64,000 nucleotides of DNA from Bordetella avium (GTDB lineage Bacteria > Pseudomonadota > Gammaproteobacteria > Burkholderiales > Burkholderiaceae_B), in contig NZ_CP139969.1 of NCBI RefSeq assembly GCF_034424645.1, positions 620,001 to 684,000 of the forward strand, read 5' to 3'. The notes under the pieces are model-generated. The model was not told the DNA's origin. It made no database searches and was given only the letters and a program-made list of their open reading frames with translations. A program made the translations under genes and the position numbers. Below are positions 46,201 through 54,728 of the stretch, one piece after another; within the stretch, counting starts at the first letter, position 1, and each line of letters begins with the position of its first letter.

Positions 46201-48994
46201 GCGTATGACCGGCCGCCAGCAGCTTGCGGAAGGCGCGCATCAAACGCGCCACATCATCGAAATGCAGGCCCGTGGTCGGTTCATCAAACAAAAACAGGCT
46301 GCCCTTTTTGGCGACCTTGGCGGTCGAGATGCCGCTGCGCGCGGCTTCGGCCAGGTGGCCCGCGAGCTTCAGGCGCTGCGCTTCGCCGCCAGACAGGGTG
46401 GGCACAGGCTGGCCCAGGCGAACGTATTCCAGGCCGACGTCGCCCAGCGGTGCGAGCCCGGTCTGCACATCGCGCAGACCACGGAAAAACTCCAGCGCCT
46501 CGCTGACCGTCATTTCCAGCACTTCATCGATCGAGGCGCTGTTGCCCAGATGTTCGACACGGACTTCCAGCACCTCCGGCCGGAAACGCTTGCCATCGCA
46601 ATCCGGGCAACGCAGATAGACGTCGGACAGGAATTGCATCTCGACGTGTTCAAAACCCGTGCCGCCGCAGGTCGGGCAGCGGCCGTCGCCGCTGTTGAAA
46701 CTGAAGGTGCCGGCGGTGTAGCCGCGCTCTTTGGAAAGCGGCGCCTGCGCGAACAGTTTGCGGATCGCATCGAAGGCGCCCACATAGCTGGCCGGGTTGG
46801 AGCGGGCAGTTTTGCCGATCGGGGTTTGATCGACCATGACGACGTCGGCAATCTGTTCGGCGCCGAGCAGGCGGTCGAACGCGCCAGGCGCCTCCGAAGG
46901 CTTGCCCTGCTGCTTGAGCAGGGCAGGGTAAAGCACATCCTGCACCAGCGTCGATTTGCCGGAACCGGACACGCCAGTCACGCAGACCAGACGGCCCAGC
47001 GGCAGTTCGATCGAGACGTTTTTCAGATTGTGCGCGCGCACGCCTTCGAGCAGCAGGCGCGGCGTATTGGCGGCCACCGGCATGGGGCGCGGCGCTTCGA
47101 CATGACGCCGTCCGCCCAGATAATCGCCTGTCAGCGTCGGCGCGGCACGCAGTTGTTCCGGTGTGCCGTCGAAAACGATATTGCCGCCGCGCTCGCCCGG
47201 TCCGGGGCCGATATCGATCACACGGTCTGCCGCCACCATGACTTGCGGATCATGTTCGACAACAACGAGTGTGTTGCCCGCATTGCGCAGGCGATGCATG
47301 ACCTCGACTACGCGATGCATATCCCGCGGGTGCAGGCCGATTGAGGGCTCGTCCAAGACAAATAGTGTATTGACGAGCGACGTGCCCAGGGCGGTCGTGA
47401 GATTGATGCGCTGGACTTCTCCCCCCGAGAGGGTACGGCTCTGGCGGTCCAACGTGAGATAACCCAGCCCGACATCGCACAGGAATCTCAGGCGCGCGCG
47501 GGCCTCGGTCAACAGCAGATCCGAGGCGGCATCCATCGCGCCCTGGAAGGTGATGTCGTCGAAGAAGCGGCGCACCCGTTCGATAGGCAGCAGCATCACA
47601 TCATGGATGGACAAACCGTCCAGGCTGTCGAGCTGTTCACGTGTCCAGCTCGCGCCCGCCGGCATGAAGCGCTGATAGCGCTCATCGCCCGGCGGCAGCA
47701 CGGCGTCGGCTTCGGCCTTGCTGCCCAGACGCCATAGCAGGGAGTCGGGTTTCAGGCGGGCGCCGTGGCAAGTCGGGCAGGAGGTGTAGCTGCGGTATTT
47801 GGAGAGCAGCACGCGCACGTGCATTTTGTAGGCCCGGCTTTCCAGCCAGGCAAAAAATCGGTGCACGCCGTACCACTGGTTCTGCCAGGCGGACTCGGGG
47901 CCTTTCCAGTCAGGCGTGCCGTTGAGCACCCAGTCGCGCTGCGCCTGGCTCATGGCCTTCCAGGGCACCGAGATCGGAATGCCGGCGCGGGCGGCGTACT
48001 TCATCATGTCATCCTGACACTCCTTGAAGGAGGGGGTCTGCCAGGGTTTGATGGCGCCTTCCTTGAGTGTCTTGTTCTCGTCCGGGATGACCAGTCCGAG
48101 GTCGATGCCGATCACGCGGCCAAAACCGCGGCAGGCTTCGCATGCGCCCAGGGGCGAATTGAAAGAGAAGCTGCTGGGTTGCACATCGCTGTACTCGATA
48201 TCGCAATCGGCGCAATGCAGGCGGTCGCTGTATTTCCACACGGCGGCATCGCCGCCTTCGTCGTCCAGGACATACACCGCCAGATGGCCCGCGCCCATGC
48301 GTAACGCCGTGTCCAGCGCTTCCATCACGCGCTCGCGTTCGGCATTGCTGAAACGCAGGCGATCCTGCACCACATGCAGCCTGCGCCGCGCGCCGTCGGC
48401 TGCCTTGCTCTTGGCCTTGGCCTTGACCGGCATGGCGCTGTCTTCGCGGTGTACCCGCGTATATCCCTGGCCTTCCAGAAACCCCTTGACCTCTTCCTCG
48501 CTGAAATTGGCCGGCACGGAGATGGGGAAGGTAATCACCAGGCGCGGATCGCCCGCGGCGGCGGAGCGCTCAGCCAGCGAATGAAACACCGATTCCGGGC
48601 TGTCGCGCCACACGCGTTTGCCGCAACCGCGGCAATAGAGATGCGAGCCGCGCGCGAACAGCAGTTTGAGATGGTCATTCAGCTCGGTCATCGTGCCAAC
48701 CGTACTGCGTGAGCTGCGCACCGGGTTGGTCTGGTCGATGGCGATGGCCGGCAGAATGCCCTCGATGCGGTCAACCTGGGGTTTGTCCATGCGATCCAGG
48801 AACTGGCGCGCATAGGGCGAGAAGGTCTCGACATAGCGGCGCTGGCCTTCAGCATAAAGCGTGTCAAACGCCAGCGAGCTCTTACCCGAACCGGACACGC
48901 CGGTCACAACGACCAGTTCGCCGGTGTTGATGGTGAGGTCGAGATTCTTGAGATTGTTCTGGCGGGCGCCAACGATGCGGATATGGGAGCTCAT
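43292..48994 (-). CDS. uvrA: Double-length UvrA (two fused UvrA units)
   Basis: This 1,900-residue protein is about twice the usual UvrA length. It contains two complete UvrA units: residues 1 to about 1015 and about 1022 to 1900. The first starts with IRIVGARQNNLKNLDLTI and the second with IEIRNAREHNLKNVSVEIPR. There are four Walker A motifs GVSGSGKS (near 32, 675, 1053 and 1581) and four signatures LSGGE(V/A)QR (near 523, 866, 1431 and 1772). Zn-type CxxC modules are present, such as CPTCGGTGFEHVEMQF and CPICEGQGMRTIEMSF. Normal UvrA works as a dimer for DNA damage recognition in excision repair; this is a covalent dimer. It may be a paralog beside a standard uvrA elsewhere. pabB follows at five bases. 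Confidence 0.93.
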   Translation of the reverse strand: MSSHIRIVGARQNNLKNLDLTINTGELVVVTGVSGSGKSSLAFDTLYAEGQRRYVETFSPYARQFLDRMDKPQVDRIEGILPAIAIDQTNPVRSSRSTVGTMTELNDHLKLLFARGSHLYCRGCGKRVWRDSPESVFHSLAERSAAAGDPRLVITFPISVPANFSEEEVKGFLEGQGYTRVHREDSAMPVKAKAKSKAADGARRRLHVVQDRLRFSNAERERVMEALDTALRMGAGHLAVYVLDDEGGDAAVWKYSDRLHCADCDIEYSDVQPSSFSFNSPLGACEACRGFGRVIGIDLGLVIPDENKTLKEGAIKPWQTPSFKECQDDMMKYAARAGIPISVPWKAMSQAQRDWVLNGTPDWKGPESAWQNQWYGVHRFFAWLESRAYKMHVRVLLSKYRSYTSCPTCHGARLKPDSLLWRLGSKAEADAVLPPGDERYQRFMPAGASWTREQLDSLDGLSIHDVMLLPIERVRRFFDDITFQGAMDAASDLLLTEARARLRFLCDVGLGYLTLDRQSRTLSGGEVQRINLTTALGTSLVNTLFVLDEPSIGLHPRDMHRVVEVMHRLRNAGNTLVVVEHDPQVMVAADRVIDIGPGPGERGGNIVFDGTPEQLRAAPTLTGDYLGGRRHVEAPRPMPVAANTPRLLLEGVRAHNLKNVSIELPLGRLVCVTGVSGSGKSTLVQDVLYPALLKQQGKPSEAPGAFDRLLGAEQIADVVMVDQTPIGKTARSNPASYVGAFDAIRKLFAQAPLSKERGYTAGTFSFNSGDGRCPTCGGTGFEHVEMQFLSDVYLRCPDCDGKRFRPEVLEVRVEHLGNSASIDEVLEMTVSEALEFFRGLRDVQTGLAPLGDVGLEYVRLGQPVPTLSGGEAQRLKLAGHLAEAARSGISTAKVAKKGSLFLFDEPTTGLHFDDVARLMRAFRKLLAAGHTLLVIEHNLDVIRAADWLIDLGPDGGDAGGELVGVGTPQDLMDNPRSHTGQALREYEASILPVHALPTLAEPVTSYESGTPLQSLMRQRRQQAQTIEIRNAREHNLKNVSVEIPRDTFTVITGVSGSGKSTLAFDILFNEGQRRYLESLNAYARAIVQPAGKPDVDAIFGIPPTVAIEQRTSRGGRKSTVATMTEIHHFLRLLYVKLGTQYCPDCQVPVEPQNTDQIVARLMREHRGRHLGLLAPLVTARKGYYTDLAKWAGGKGYTHLRVDGEFIPVSPWPRLDRYKEHTIELPVADLVIDPANEAELRNAVKSALEHGQGAMSILWDLTPGAEGDTPMRREAGLNHRPQQQHFSVKRACPSCGISFPEPDPRLFSYNSKHGWCTGCFGTGVQLQGFDAEQSGEESAWNAAYEGETHVCSICDGQRLNRVALAVRWRERSIANLASMPVAQAHSFFTGLVMRGREAEIARDILAEIRGRLDFMQEVGLNYLALDRAAPTLSGGEAQRIRLAAQLGSNLQGVCYVLDEPTIGLHPRDNRILLDALARLEGNGNTLVVVEHDEDTIRRASHIIDIGPGAGIRGGRVVAQGNAQALIDAPESLTGRYLAQPLAHPLQGRRPIDPDTPMLHIKAAHLHNLGNVNASIPVGRLTVVTGVSGSGKSTLAREVLLDNLSRVVSAHKAEQWVGCARIEGWEAIDRVLEVDQTPIGKTPRSCPATYVGFWDDVRKQFADTREARMRGWGAARFSFNTGDGRCPICEGQGMRTIEMSFLPDVKVPCDACNGARFNADTLSVQMRDKNAGEVLSLEVDDALSYFAAHPKIHRPLQLMQDVGLGYLTLGQPSPTLSGGEAQRIKLVTELAKARLTDGVIKTGRASRIPHTLYVLDEPTVGLSMADVEKLIHVLHRLVEAGNTVVVIEHNLDVIAEADWLLDLGPEGGTGGGQLVAEGSPEHVMSLRDRSHTGRVLAEFLQQ

Positions 48995-49522
48995 GAGGCG
49001 TAATCGTAGCCGGTGTGGGAGGGCAATTCCGGGGTAAAGGCAAGGCGGGCAAGAGGGAATAGTCGCCTACAGTGTGAACGCAATGCCTATATTGCGGGCA
49101 TTATGGCGTGCTGTATAGATAAACAGTACACCAAATTTATGACGTCATCGCAAATGCCCAGGCCTGCGGCGGGGATGGCTGGCTTCGCCTGCGAGCAGAT
49201 ATGACGGTGCTTGCGGGAACGGCGGCGTTCGCCGAGTTCATGACCGTGCTGCATGCGAAAACGGGGACAATCTGGTTGGCGCAGGTTTGTCTAAGGGGTG
49301 GGTTTACGGCTAGAATGCCAAGTTACCTAGATTTTCATTGCCTGCCGTTTTTGGCTTTCGTTTAAAAGAAAGCGGCACGATCAGGCATGGCAAACCACAC
49401 AAGGGTTGTGGTGGCAGGGCGGTTACGTGGGGGCTGGGGCTTAACCGGCTTTTAGCGTCTTGAATCTCCTGAGTCTGAAGCCCTTGATGTTATCAACCCT
49501 TTTTTTACTGGAGATTTTCATC
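48995..49522. other. Leader/intergenic region before the 42-residue basic protein
   Basis: These 528 bases have no supported gene until ATG 49523. The right half has several possible stems, including ACCACAC / TTGTGGT around 49395, a long-range GGGCTT / AAGCCC pair (about 49437 and 49480), and TTGATGTTATCAA followed by CCCTTTTTTTA just before the ribosome binding site. The last of these looks like an attenuator. A structured leader RNA is possible. Confidence 0.4.
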
Positions 49523-49651
49523 ATGGCCGAACGCAAGCGCGTGCGTCGTAACACCCTGGAACGCCGTTGCCTGGGCAAGTCGTTCAAGCGTCTTTTCGTC
49601 AATGCTCCCAAGGGCATTTTCAAGATGCTGGAAAAGATCAAGCGCGTGTAA
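49523..49651 (+). CDS. 42-residue highly basic small protein
   Basis: The gene begins at ATG 49523 with TGGAG about ten bases upstream and ends at 49651, followed by a clear intrinsic terminator. The protein starts MAERKRVRRNTLERRCLGKS and ends FKMLEKIKRV. About one third of the residues are Lys or Arg and there is one Cys. The composition resembles ribosomal or RNA-binding small proteins, but I recognise no family. The dedicated leader and terminator argue for a real, independently transcribed gene, and it stands in a gene-poor gap between the UvrA-like gene and a LysR gene. Confidence 0.6.
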   Translation: MAERKRVRRNTLERRCLGKSFKRLFVNAPKGIFKMLEKIKRV

Positions 49652-49685
49652 GCCGCGCAACCGTTCTGTCATTCAGAGCAGTTGG

Positions 49686-49712
49686 AAAAAGCTCCCTCTG
49701 GGAGCTTTTTTT
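49686..49712 (+). terminator. Intrinsic terminator after the small basic protein gene
   Basis: An 11-bp stem (AAAAAGCTCCC / GGGAGCTTTTT) with a TCT loop and T-run starts 35 bases after the stop codon. Being flanked by A and T runs it may work in both directions. Confidence 0.9.
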
Positions 49713-49776
49713 ACGTTTGGCGGTATGGGTAGGGCATCGGCCAGAGCCGCTACAAGAGGGTCTTGGGCCGAAGCCA

Positions 49777-50712
49777 TTAGCGCGACGGCGCGCTGCCGGC
49801 AGGCCCTAGCAGCGGTCGGATATAGTCCATGAAGGCGCGCGTCTTGGCCGGCAGGATTTGCTGCGGAAAATGGCCGAAGATGGAGATCGGATTCACCTGC
49901 CAGTCTGGCAGCACCCGTTTGAGCGCATGCTGTTCGATGACGGCATCTAGCGCCTGGCAGTAAGGCAGTCGGGCGATACCCATGCCTAGACCCGACAATG
50001 AACCCATGACGCTGATGTTGTTACCCGCCAGGTGGCCGCTGACGGGGATGCGCTCGGTCTGCGTGCCCTGGGTCAGGGTCCAGGAGGAGTGCGCCTCATC
50101 GATGGCGGTGCGCAGACATTGATGCTGGCTCAGATCGGCCGGCGTCTTGGGCATGCCATATCGTTCCAGATACTCGCAGGAGGCGTAGAGATAACCCTCC
50201 AGGCGGATGATCTCGTCCACCAGCGGCGAGTTGTCATCGGTGAGTTCCTGGCTGTCACAGCCAAAGCGCAACATGATGTCGAAGGGGTCGCCGTGGGAGT
50301 CTGCTATCGATTTCAGATTGAGATCGAACTCGCATTCCAGATCCGGGTAGGCGTCCATGAAGGCGCGCAGCGAGTTGGGCAAGAGCCAGATGGCCAGGCT
50401 GTAAGGCATGGAAATGCTCAACCGGCCCTTGGGTTTGCTCGAGAGAGAGCGCAACTGCTCTTGTGCCAGCCGCGCCTCGTCGATGAGGCCCTGGCAGCGG
50501 CGCAGATAAATAGAGCCGGCATCGGTGAGCTCTAGCCGCCGCGTATTGCGGTTGATCAGGCGCAGGCCGATGGCGCGTTCGAGCTGGCTGATGCGCCGCG
50601 AAAGGGTCGATGTCGGCATGTGCAAAGCCTTGGCCGCCAGGCTGAAACTTTTGCGCTTGGCGACTTCGACAAACAGGGCGATGTCGTTGAGCTGGACGGG
50701 GTTCGGTTCCAT
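49777..50712 (-). CDS. LysR-family transcriptional regulator
   Basis: This is a 311-residue regulator of the CrgA/AaeR-like subgroup. The winged HTH has LNDIALFVEVAKRKSFSLAA, then KALHMPTSTLSRRISQLERAIG; an effector domain follows (GRLSISMPYSLAIWLLPNSL). ATG 50712 is chosen as the standard N-terminus (MEPNPVQLND). The open frame extends 14 codons upstream without support. It is divergent from the glycosyltransferase gene, with about 200 bases between. The target is unknown. Confidence 0.86.
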   Translation of the reverse strand: MEPNPVQLNDIALFVEVAKRKSFSLAAKALHMPTSTLSRRISQLERAIGLRLINRNTRRLELTDAGSIYLRRCQGLIDEARLAQEQLRSLSSKPKGRLSISMPYSLAIWLLPNSLRAFMDAYPDLECEFDLNLKSIADSHGDPFDIMLRFGCDSQELTDDNSPLVDEIIRLEGYLYASCEYLERYGMPKTPADLSQHQCLRTAIDEAHSSWTLTQGTQTERIPVSGHLAGNNISVMGSLSGLGMGIARLPYCQALDAVIEQHALKRVLPDWQVNPISIFGHFPQQILPAKTRAFMDYIRPLLGPAGSAPSR

Positions 50713-50914
50713 GATGTGCAGCCGGGGGATGAATGGGCGGACTGGCGCGGGCAAAGTGTACCGTGCTCGGACTCAGCGGGAGTTTGGCGCCGGGTGATAT
50801 AGTCGGCCTCTAAATGGAATTTCCGGGCGGGGGTATTTCTCTCCGATACCTTACAGGACGTCCTGTCTTGCAGGCGGAGTGCGGCATAGTCAGCGAACCA
50901 AGTAGCCAATACGC

Positions 50915-51853
50915 ATGAATCATCCAGCCCCTTTCCGATTTACGGTACTCACCTCGACCTATAATCGGTCTGAGACCCTGCCCCGCGTCTATCGCTCGCT
51001 TCAGGCGCAAACCTGGCGTGATTTCGAATGGCTGATCGTCGACGACGGCTCAACCGACGCTACGCGTCAGATCGTCATGCAATGGCAGGCCGACGCAGCA
51101 TTTCCGATCCGCTACCTCTGGCAGGAAAACCAGCACAAGAAAACGGCCTTCAACCTTGGCGTGCGTGAGGCCCGGGGCGAGTTCATCGTGGCGTTGGACA
51201 GCGATGACGAGCTGACGCCCAGCGCGCTGTCGGTATTTGATCGGGCCTGGCGTGATATTCCCGAGGCGCAGCGCGCAGGCTTTGTCGCCATCACCGGGCT
51301 GTGCGCGCGCCCCGACGGCAGCATTGTTGGCGATCGTTTTCCCGCAGACATCTTCGATAGCTCGGCTGTCGACATGTATTTTCGCGAGCGGGTCGGCGGC
51401 GAGAAGTTCGGCTGCATGCGCACCGATGTGCTGCGGCGCTTTCCCTTTCCCGAGGATATCGCCGGCTTTGTGCCGGAAAGTCTGGTCTGGTGGGCCATCG
51501 CCCGGGCGGGCTATCGCAGCCGTTTCATCAATCAAGTGGTTCGGCGCTATCACGAGTCTCCTAGCAGTCTGAGCAGCGAGGGCCTGTCGCTGGGCAGCAA
51601 CGCCGAGGGTCTGTATCTTCTGGCCTGGGATATGCTGCAACACCATGCGGCCGAGTTGCGTTTTCGGCCTCGTGACATGTTCATGGCGGCGGCCCGCTAC
51701 ACCCGGTTTCGCTTGTTATTGCAGCGTTCGGGTCGAGAGGCGATCCTCGCGCGATACCGTCTCACCCATCCTGCCGGTCGTCTGCTGGCGCTTTGCATGT
51801 GGCTGCCGGGCTATTTGCTTCATCTGCGGGATCGGCGCCGGGTTGCCGCATAA
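50915..51853 (+). CDS. Glycosyltransferase family 2
   Basis: This is a 312-residue GT-A fold transferase. The N-terminus FTVLTSTYNRSETLPRVYRS, the nucleotide-sugar site WLIVDDGSTDATRQIV and the DxD-like ALDSDDELTPSAL are typical. No transmembrane anchor is obvious, apart from a mildly hydrophobic C-terminal segment (LLALCMWLPGYLLHL) that may associate with the membrane. It probably adds a sugar to a surface polysaccharide or LPS, but no polysaccharide cluster surrounds it. Confidence 0.82.
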   Translation: MNHPAPFRFTVLTSTYNRSETLPRVYRSLQAQTWRDFEWLIVDDGSTDATRQIVMQWQADAAFPIRYLWQENQHKKTAFNLGVREARGEFIVALDSDDELTPSALSVFDRAWRDIPEAQRAGFVAITGLCARPDGSIVGDRFPADIFDSSAVDMYFRERVGGEKFGCMRTDVLRRFPFPEDIAGFVPESLVWWAIARAGYRSRFINQVVRRYHESPSSLSSEGLSLGSNAEGLYLLAWDMLQHHAAELRFRPRDMFMAAARYTRFRLLLQRSGREAILARYRLTHPAGRLLALCMWLPGYLLHLRDRRRVAA

Positions 51854-52100
51854 GGTCTTAGGCGCGAACGCTGCAGGCCAGCTTATCGCTTATCCCAGAG
51901 CTTTATTTATTTCAAGCATCAAATATCAAATTCATCTGAGGGAATGTCCTCAACCCCCTTACAAATGAATATGTATATAGTCGAGGAAACTGACAATTTG
52001 TCAGATACTTGTCAGTCATCGGCAAAAACCCTCAATTGACGCGCGGTTCTGCGCTGCGGCAATATCCCGCCGGTTATTCAGATTACAGTCAGGAGCAACT

Positions 52101-53672
52101 ATGCGCCGCACTCTGGTCGCGTTGGCTATCGCCGCCGCAATCGCACTGCCCACCGCCTCGCAAGCCAAAACCTTTCGCTGGGCGGCACAGGGAGACATCC
52201 TCACGTTCGATCCGCACTCCCAAAACGAGGGCATGACTATCGCCGCCAATAGCTACGTCTATGAGCCATTGGTGGATTACGACAAGGATTTCAAGGTGGT
52301 GCCGCGCCTGGCGACCGAATGGGAACAGGTTTCGCCCACGCTGTACCGCTTCAAGCTGCGCCAGGGCGTGAAATTCCACGACGGTGCGCCGTTTACTGCC
52401 GATGACGCCGTGTTCTCCATCCACCGCGCGATGGCCCCCACGTCGAACTACAAGGCTTACACCACCGGCATCAAGGAAGCGCGCAAGATCGACGATCACA
52501 CCATCGAGATCGAAACCACCGCGCCCAATCCGGTGTTGCTGCGGCAATTGCCCAACGTGTTCATCATGAACAAGGCCTGGGCGGAAAAGAACAACGTCGT
52601 CAAGCCACAGGATTACGCCGCCAAGGAAGAAACCTTTGCCGCGCGCAATACCAATGGCACCGGCCCTTACAAGTTGAAGTCGCGCGAAGTTGACGTTCGC
52701 ACCACCTTCGAAGAAAACCCCGACTGGTGGAACAAGAAAGACAAGGTCGGCAACGTCACCGACATCGTCTTCACCCCGATCAAACAGAATGCCACCCGCA
52801 CGGCTGCGCTGCTCTCCGGCGAGCTGGATTTCGTGCTCGATCCGGCGGCCCAGGATCTGGACCGTCTGCGTCAGCAGGCCAAGGTGGTCGAAGGCAACGA
52901 GTACCGCACGATTTACATCGGCTACGACCAGAAGCGTCCCGAGCTGCTGTACTCCAGCATCAAGGGCAAGAATCCCATGCAGGATGCCCGTGTGCGCGAA
53001 GCGCTTTATCGCGCCATCGATGTCGATGCCATCAAGCGCGCCGTGATGCGTGGTCTGTCGGCCCCGACGGGCACCATGATCGCGCCTCAGGTGCATGGCT
53101 GGACCGAAGACCTGCATAAGCGCGTGCCCTATGATCCCGAGAAGGCCCGCGCCCTCCTGAAGGAAGCCGGCTACGACGGCACGCTCAATTTCACCCTGGA
53201 CTGCCCGAATAACCGCTATATCAACGACGAGGCGATCTGCCAGGCGGTGGTCGGCATGTGGGCCAAGGTCGGCGTCAAGGCCTCGCTGAACGCCATGCCG
53301 CGCGCCACCTATTTCCCCAAGGTCCAGAACCGCGACACCAGCGTCTATCTGTTCGGCTGGGGCGTGCCGACCTTTGATGCCATGTACACCCTACAAAACC
53401 TCATCCGCACCAAGGGTGAGGGGGCTGATGGCATGTACAACCTGGGCGACTACAGCAACAAGGAAGTCGATACCATCATCGACCGCATCAAGACCGAAAC
53501 CGATGTCGCCAAGCGCGACGCCGATATTCACAAGGCGCTGGAAATCCACGCCAAGGATTTCGGCCATATTCCGCTGCATGACCAGGTCATCCCCTGGGCC
53601 ATGCGCAAGAATGTCGACGCGGTTCACCGCGCAGACAACCGCTTGGTAGCTGACTGGGTCAAGATCAACTGA
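52101..53672 (+). CDS. Peptide/nickel-type ABC transporter substrate-binding protein
   Basis: This 523-residue family 5 extracellular binding protein (DppA/OppA type) has a signal peptide (MRRTLVALAIAAAIALPTAS, cleaved near QAKTF). Further features are the entry motif FRWAAQGDILTFDPHSQNEG, LRQGVKFHDGAPFTADDAVF and TNGTGPYKLKS. AGGAG precedes the ATG by about six bases. It is the first gene of a five-gene importer operon. The ligand cannot be told from sequence; peptides are most common, opines or glutathione are alternatives. Confidence 0.91.
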   Translation: MRRTLVALAIAAAIALPTASQAKTFRWAAQGDILTFDPHSQNEGMTIAANSYVYEPLVDYDKDFKVVPRLATEWEQVSPTLYRFKLRQGVKFHDGAPFTADDAVFSIHRAMAPTSNYKAYTTGIKEARKIDDHTIEIETTAPNPVLLRQLPNVFIMNKAWAEKNNVVKPQDYAAKEETFAARNTNGTGPYKLKSREVDVRTTFEENPDWWNKKDKVGNVTDIVFTPIKQNATRTAALLSGELDFVLDPAAQDLDRLRQQAKVVEGNEYRTIYIGYDQKRPELLYSSIKGKNPMQDARVREALYRAIDVDAIKRAVMRGLSAPTGTMIAPQVHGWTEDLHKRVPYDPEKARALLKEAGYDGTLNFTLDCPNNRYINDEAICQAVVGMWAKVGVKASLNAMPRATYFPKVQNRDTSVYLFGWGVPTFDAMYTLQNLIRTKGEGADGMYNLGDYSNKEVDTIIDRIKTETDVAKRDADIHKALEIHAKDFGHIPLHDQVIPWAMRKNVDAVHRADNRLVADWVKIN

Positions 53673-53738
53673 TCTTCCGGTTCTTGATTTACGCGCGGCG
53701 GCTCGCCCATGGGCCGCCGTGCTCTGTAGTGAGCTGCC

Positions 53739-54728
53739 ATGTTTGCATTTATTATCCGACGGCTGTTGCAGGCCGTGGCGGTGATGGCCACTGTCGCACT
53801 GCTGGCCTTTGTGCTGTTTCAGTACGTGGGCGACCCTGTCACCATCATGCTGGGGCAGGATGCCACTGATGCCGAGCGCACCGAGCTGCGGCAAAAATTG
53901 GGTCTCGACGACCCGCCTCCCGTGCAGTTTGTCCGCTTCGTCGGCAATGCGTTGCAGGGTGATTTCGGTATTTCCCTGCGCCAGAACGAGCCCGTTTCCA
54001 GTCTGATAAAAAGCCGCTTGCCTGCAACGCTGGAGCTTTCTTTCGTTGCGGCTTTGCTCGCCTTGCTGATCGGCCTGCCCTTGGGGGTGTATACCGCCCT
54101 GCGCCGCAAGGGTTTTGTCGCCCAGATGGTTTTGGCGGGTTCTTTGCTTGGCGTATCGCTGCCCACCTTCCTGATCGGCATCCTGCTGATTCTGGTGTTT
54201 TCGGTGCAACTGGGCTGGCTGCCCAGTTATGGACGGGGAGAGACGGTCAGCCTGGGCTGGTGGACCACGGGTTTCCTGACAGCCAGCGGCTGGAAACATC
54301 TTATCCTGCCCTCGATCACGCTGTCCCTGTTCCAGATGACCCTGGTGTTGCGTCTGGTGCGTTCCGAGATGCTGGAGGTGCTGCGTACGGATTACATCAA
54401 GTTCGCCAAGGCCCGAGGCCTCAAGCGCCGCGCCATTCATTTCGGCCATGCGCTCAAAAACACCATGGTCCCGGTTATCACCATCACCGGCTTGCAACTG
54501 GGCGGCATCATCGCTTTTGCCATCGTGACCGAAACCGTGTTCCAGTGGCCGGGCATGGGTCTGCTGTTCATTCAGGCCGTGCAGTATGCCGATGTGCCTG
54601 TCATGGCGGCCTATCTCTGTCTGATCGCCCTGATTTTCGTAGTGATCAATCTGGTGGTTGATCTTTTGTATTTCGTGGTGGATCCGCGCCTGCGTTCCGG
54701 ATTGACGCGCCAAGGAGGGGGACACTAA
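53739..54728 (+). CDS. Dipeptide-type ABC transporter permease (DppB-like)
   Basis: This is a 329-residue permease with six hydrophobic segments. It begins MFAFIIRRLLQAVAVMATVA, the standard DppB N-terminus. The coupling loop (EAA motif) is seen in RTDYIKFAKARGLKRRAIHFGHALKN, and the periplasmic AERTELRQKLGLDDPPPVQF is conserved. It pairs with the next gene, whose ATG overlaps its stop (TAATG). Confidence 0.92.
   Translation: MFAFIIRRLLQAVAVMATVALLAFVLFQYVGDPVTIMLGQDATDAERTELRQKLGLDDPPPVQFVRFVGNALQGDFGISLRQNEPVSSLIKSRLPATLELSFVAALLALLIGLPLGVYTALRRKGFVAQMVLAGSLLGVSLPTFLIGILLILVFSVQLGWLPSYGRGETVSLGWWTTGFLTASGWKHLILPSITLSLFQMTLVLRLVRSEMLEVLRTDYIKFAKARGLKRRAIHFGHALKNTMVPVITITGLQLGGIIAFAIVTETVFQWPGMGLLFIQAVQYADVPVMAAYLCLIALIFVVINLVVDLLYFVVDPRLRSGLTRQGGGH

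Noticed and set aside
46061..47344. 427-codon open frame antisense to the UvrA-like gene
   Set aside because: It is an antisense shadow; the minus strand has clear UvrA motifs throughout.
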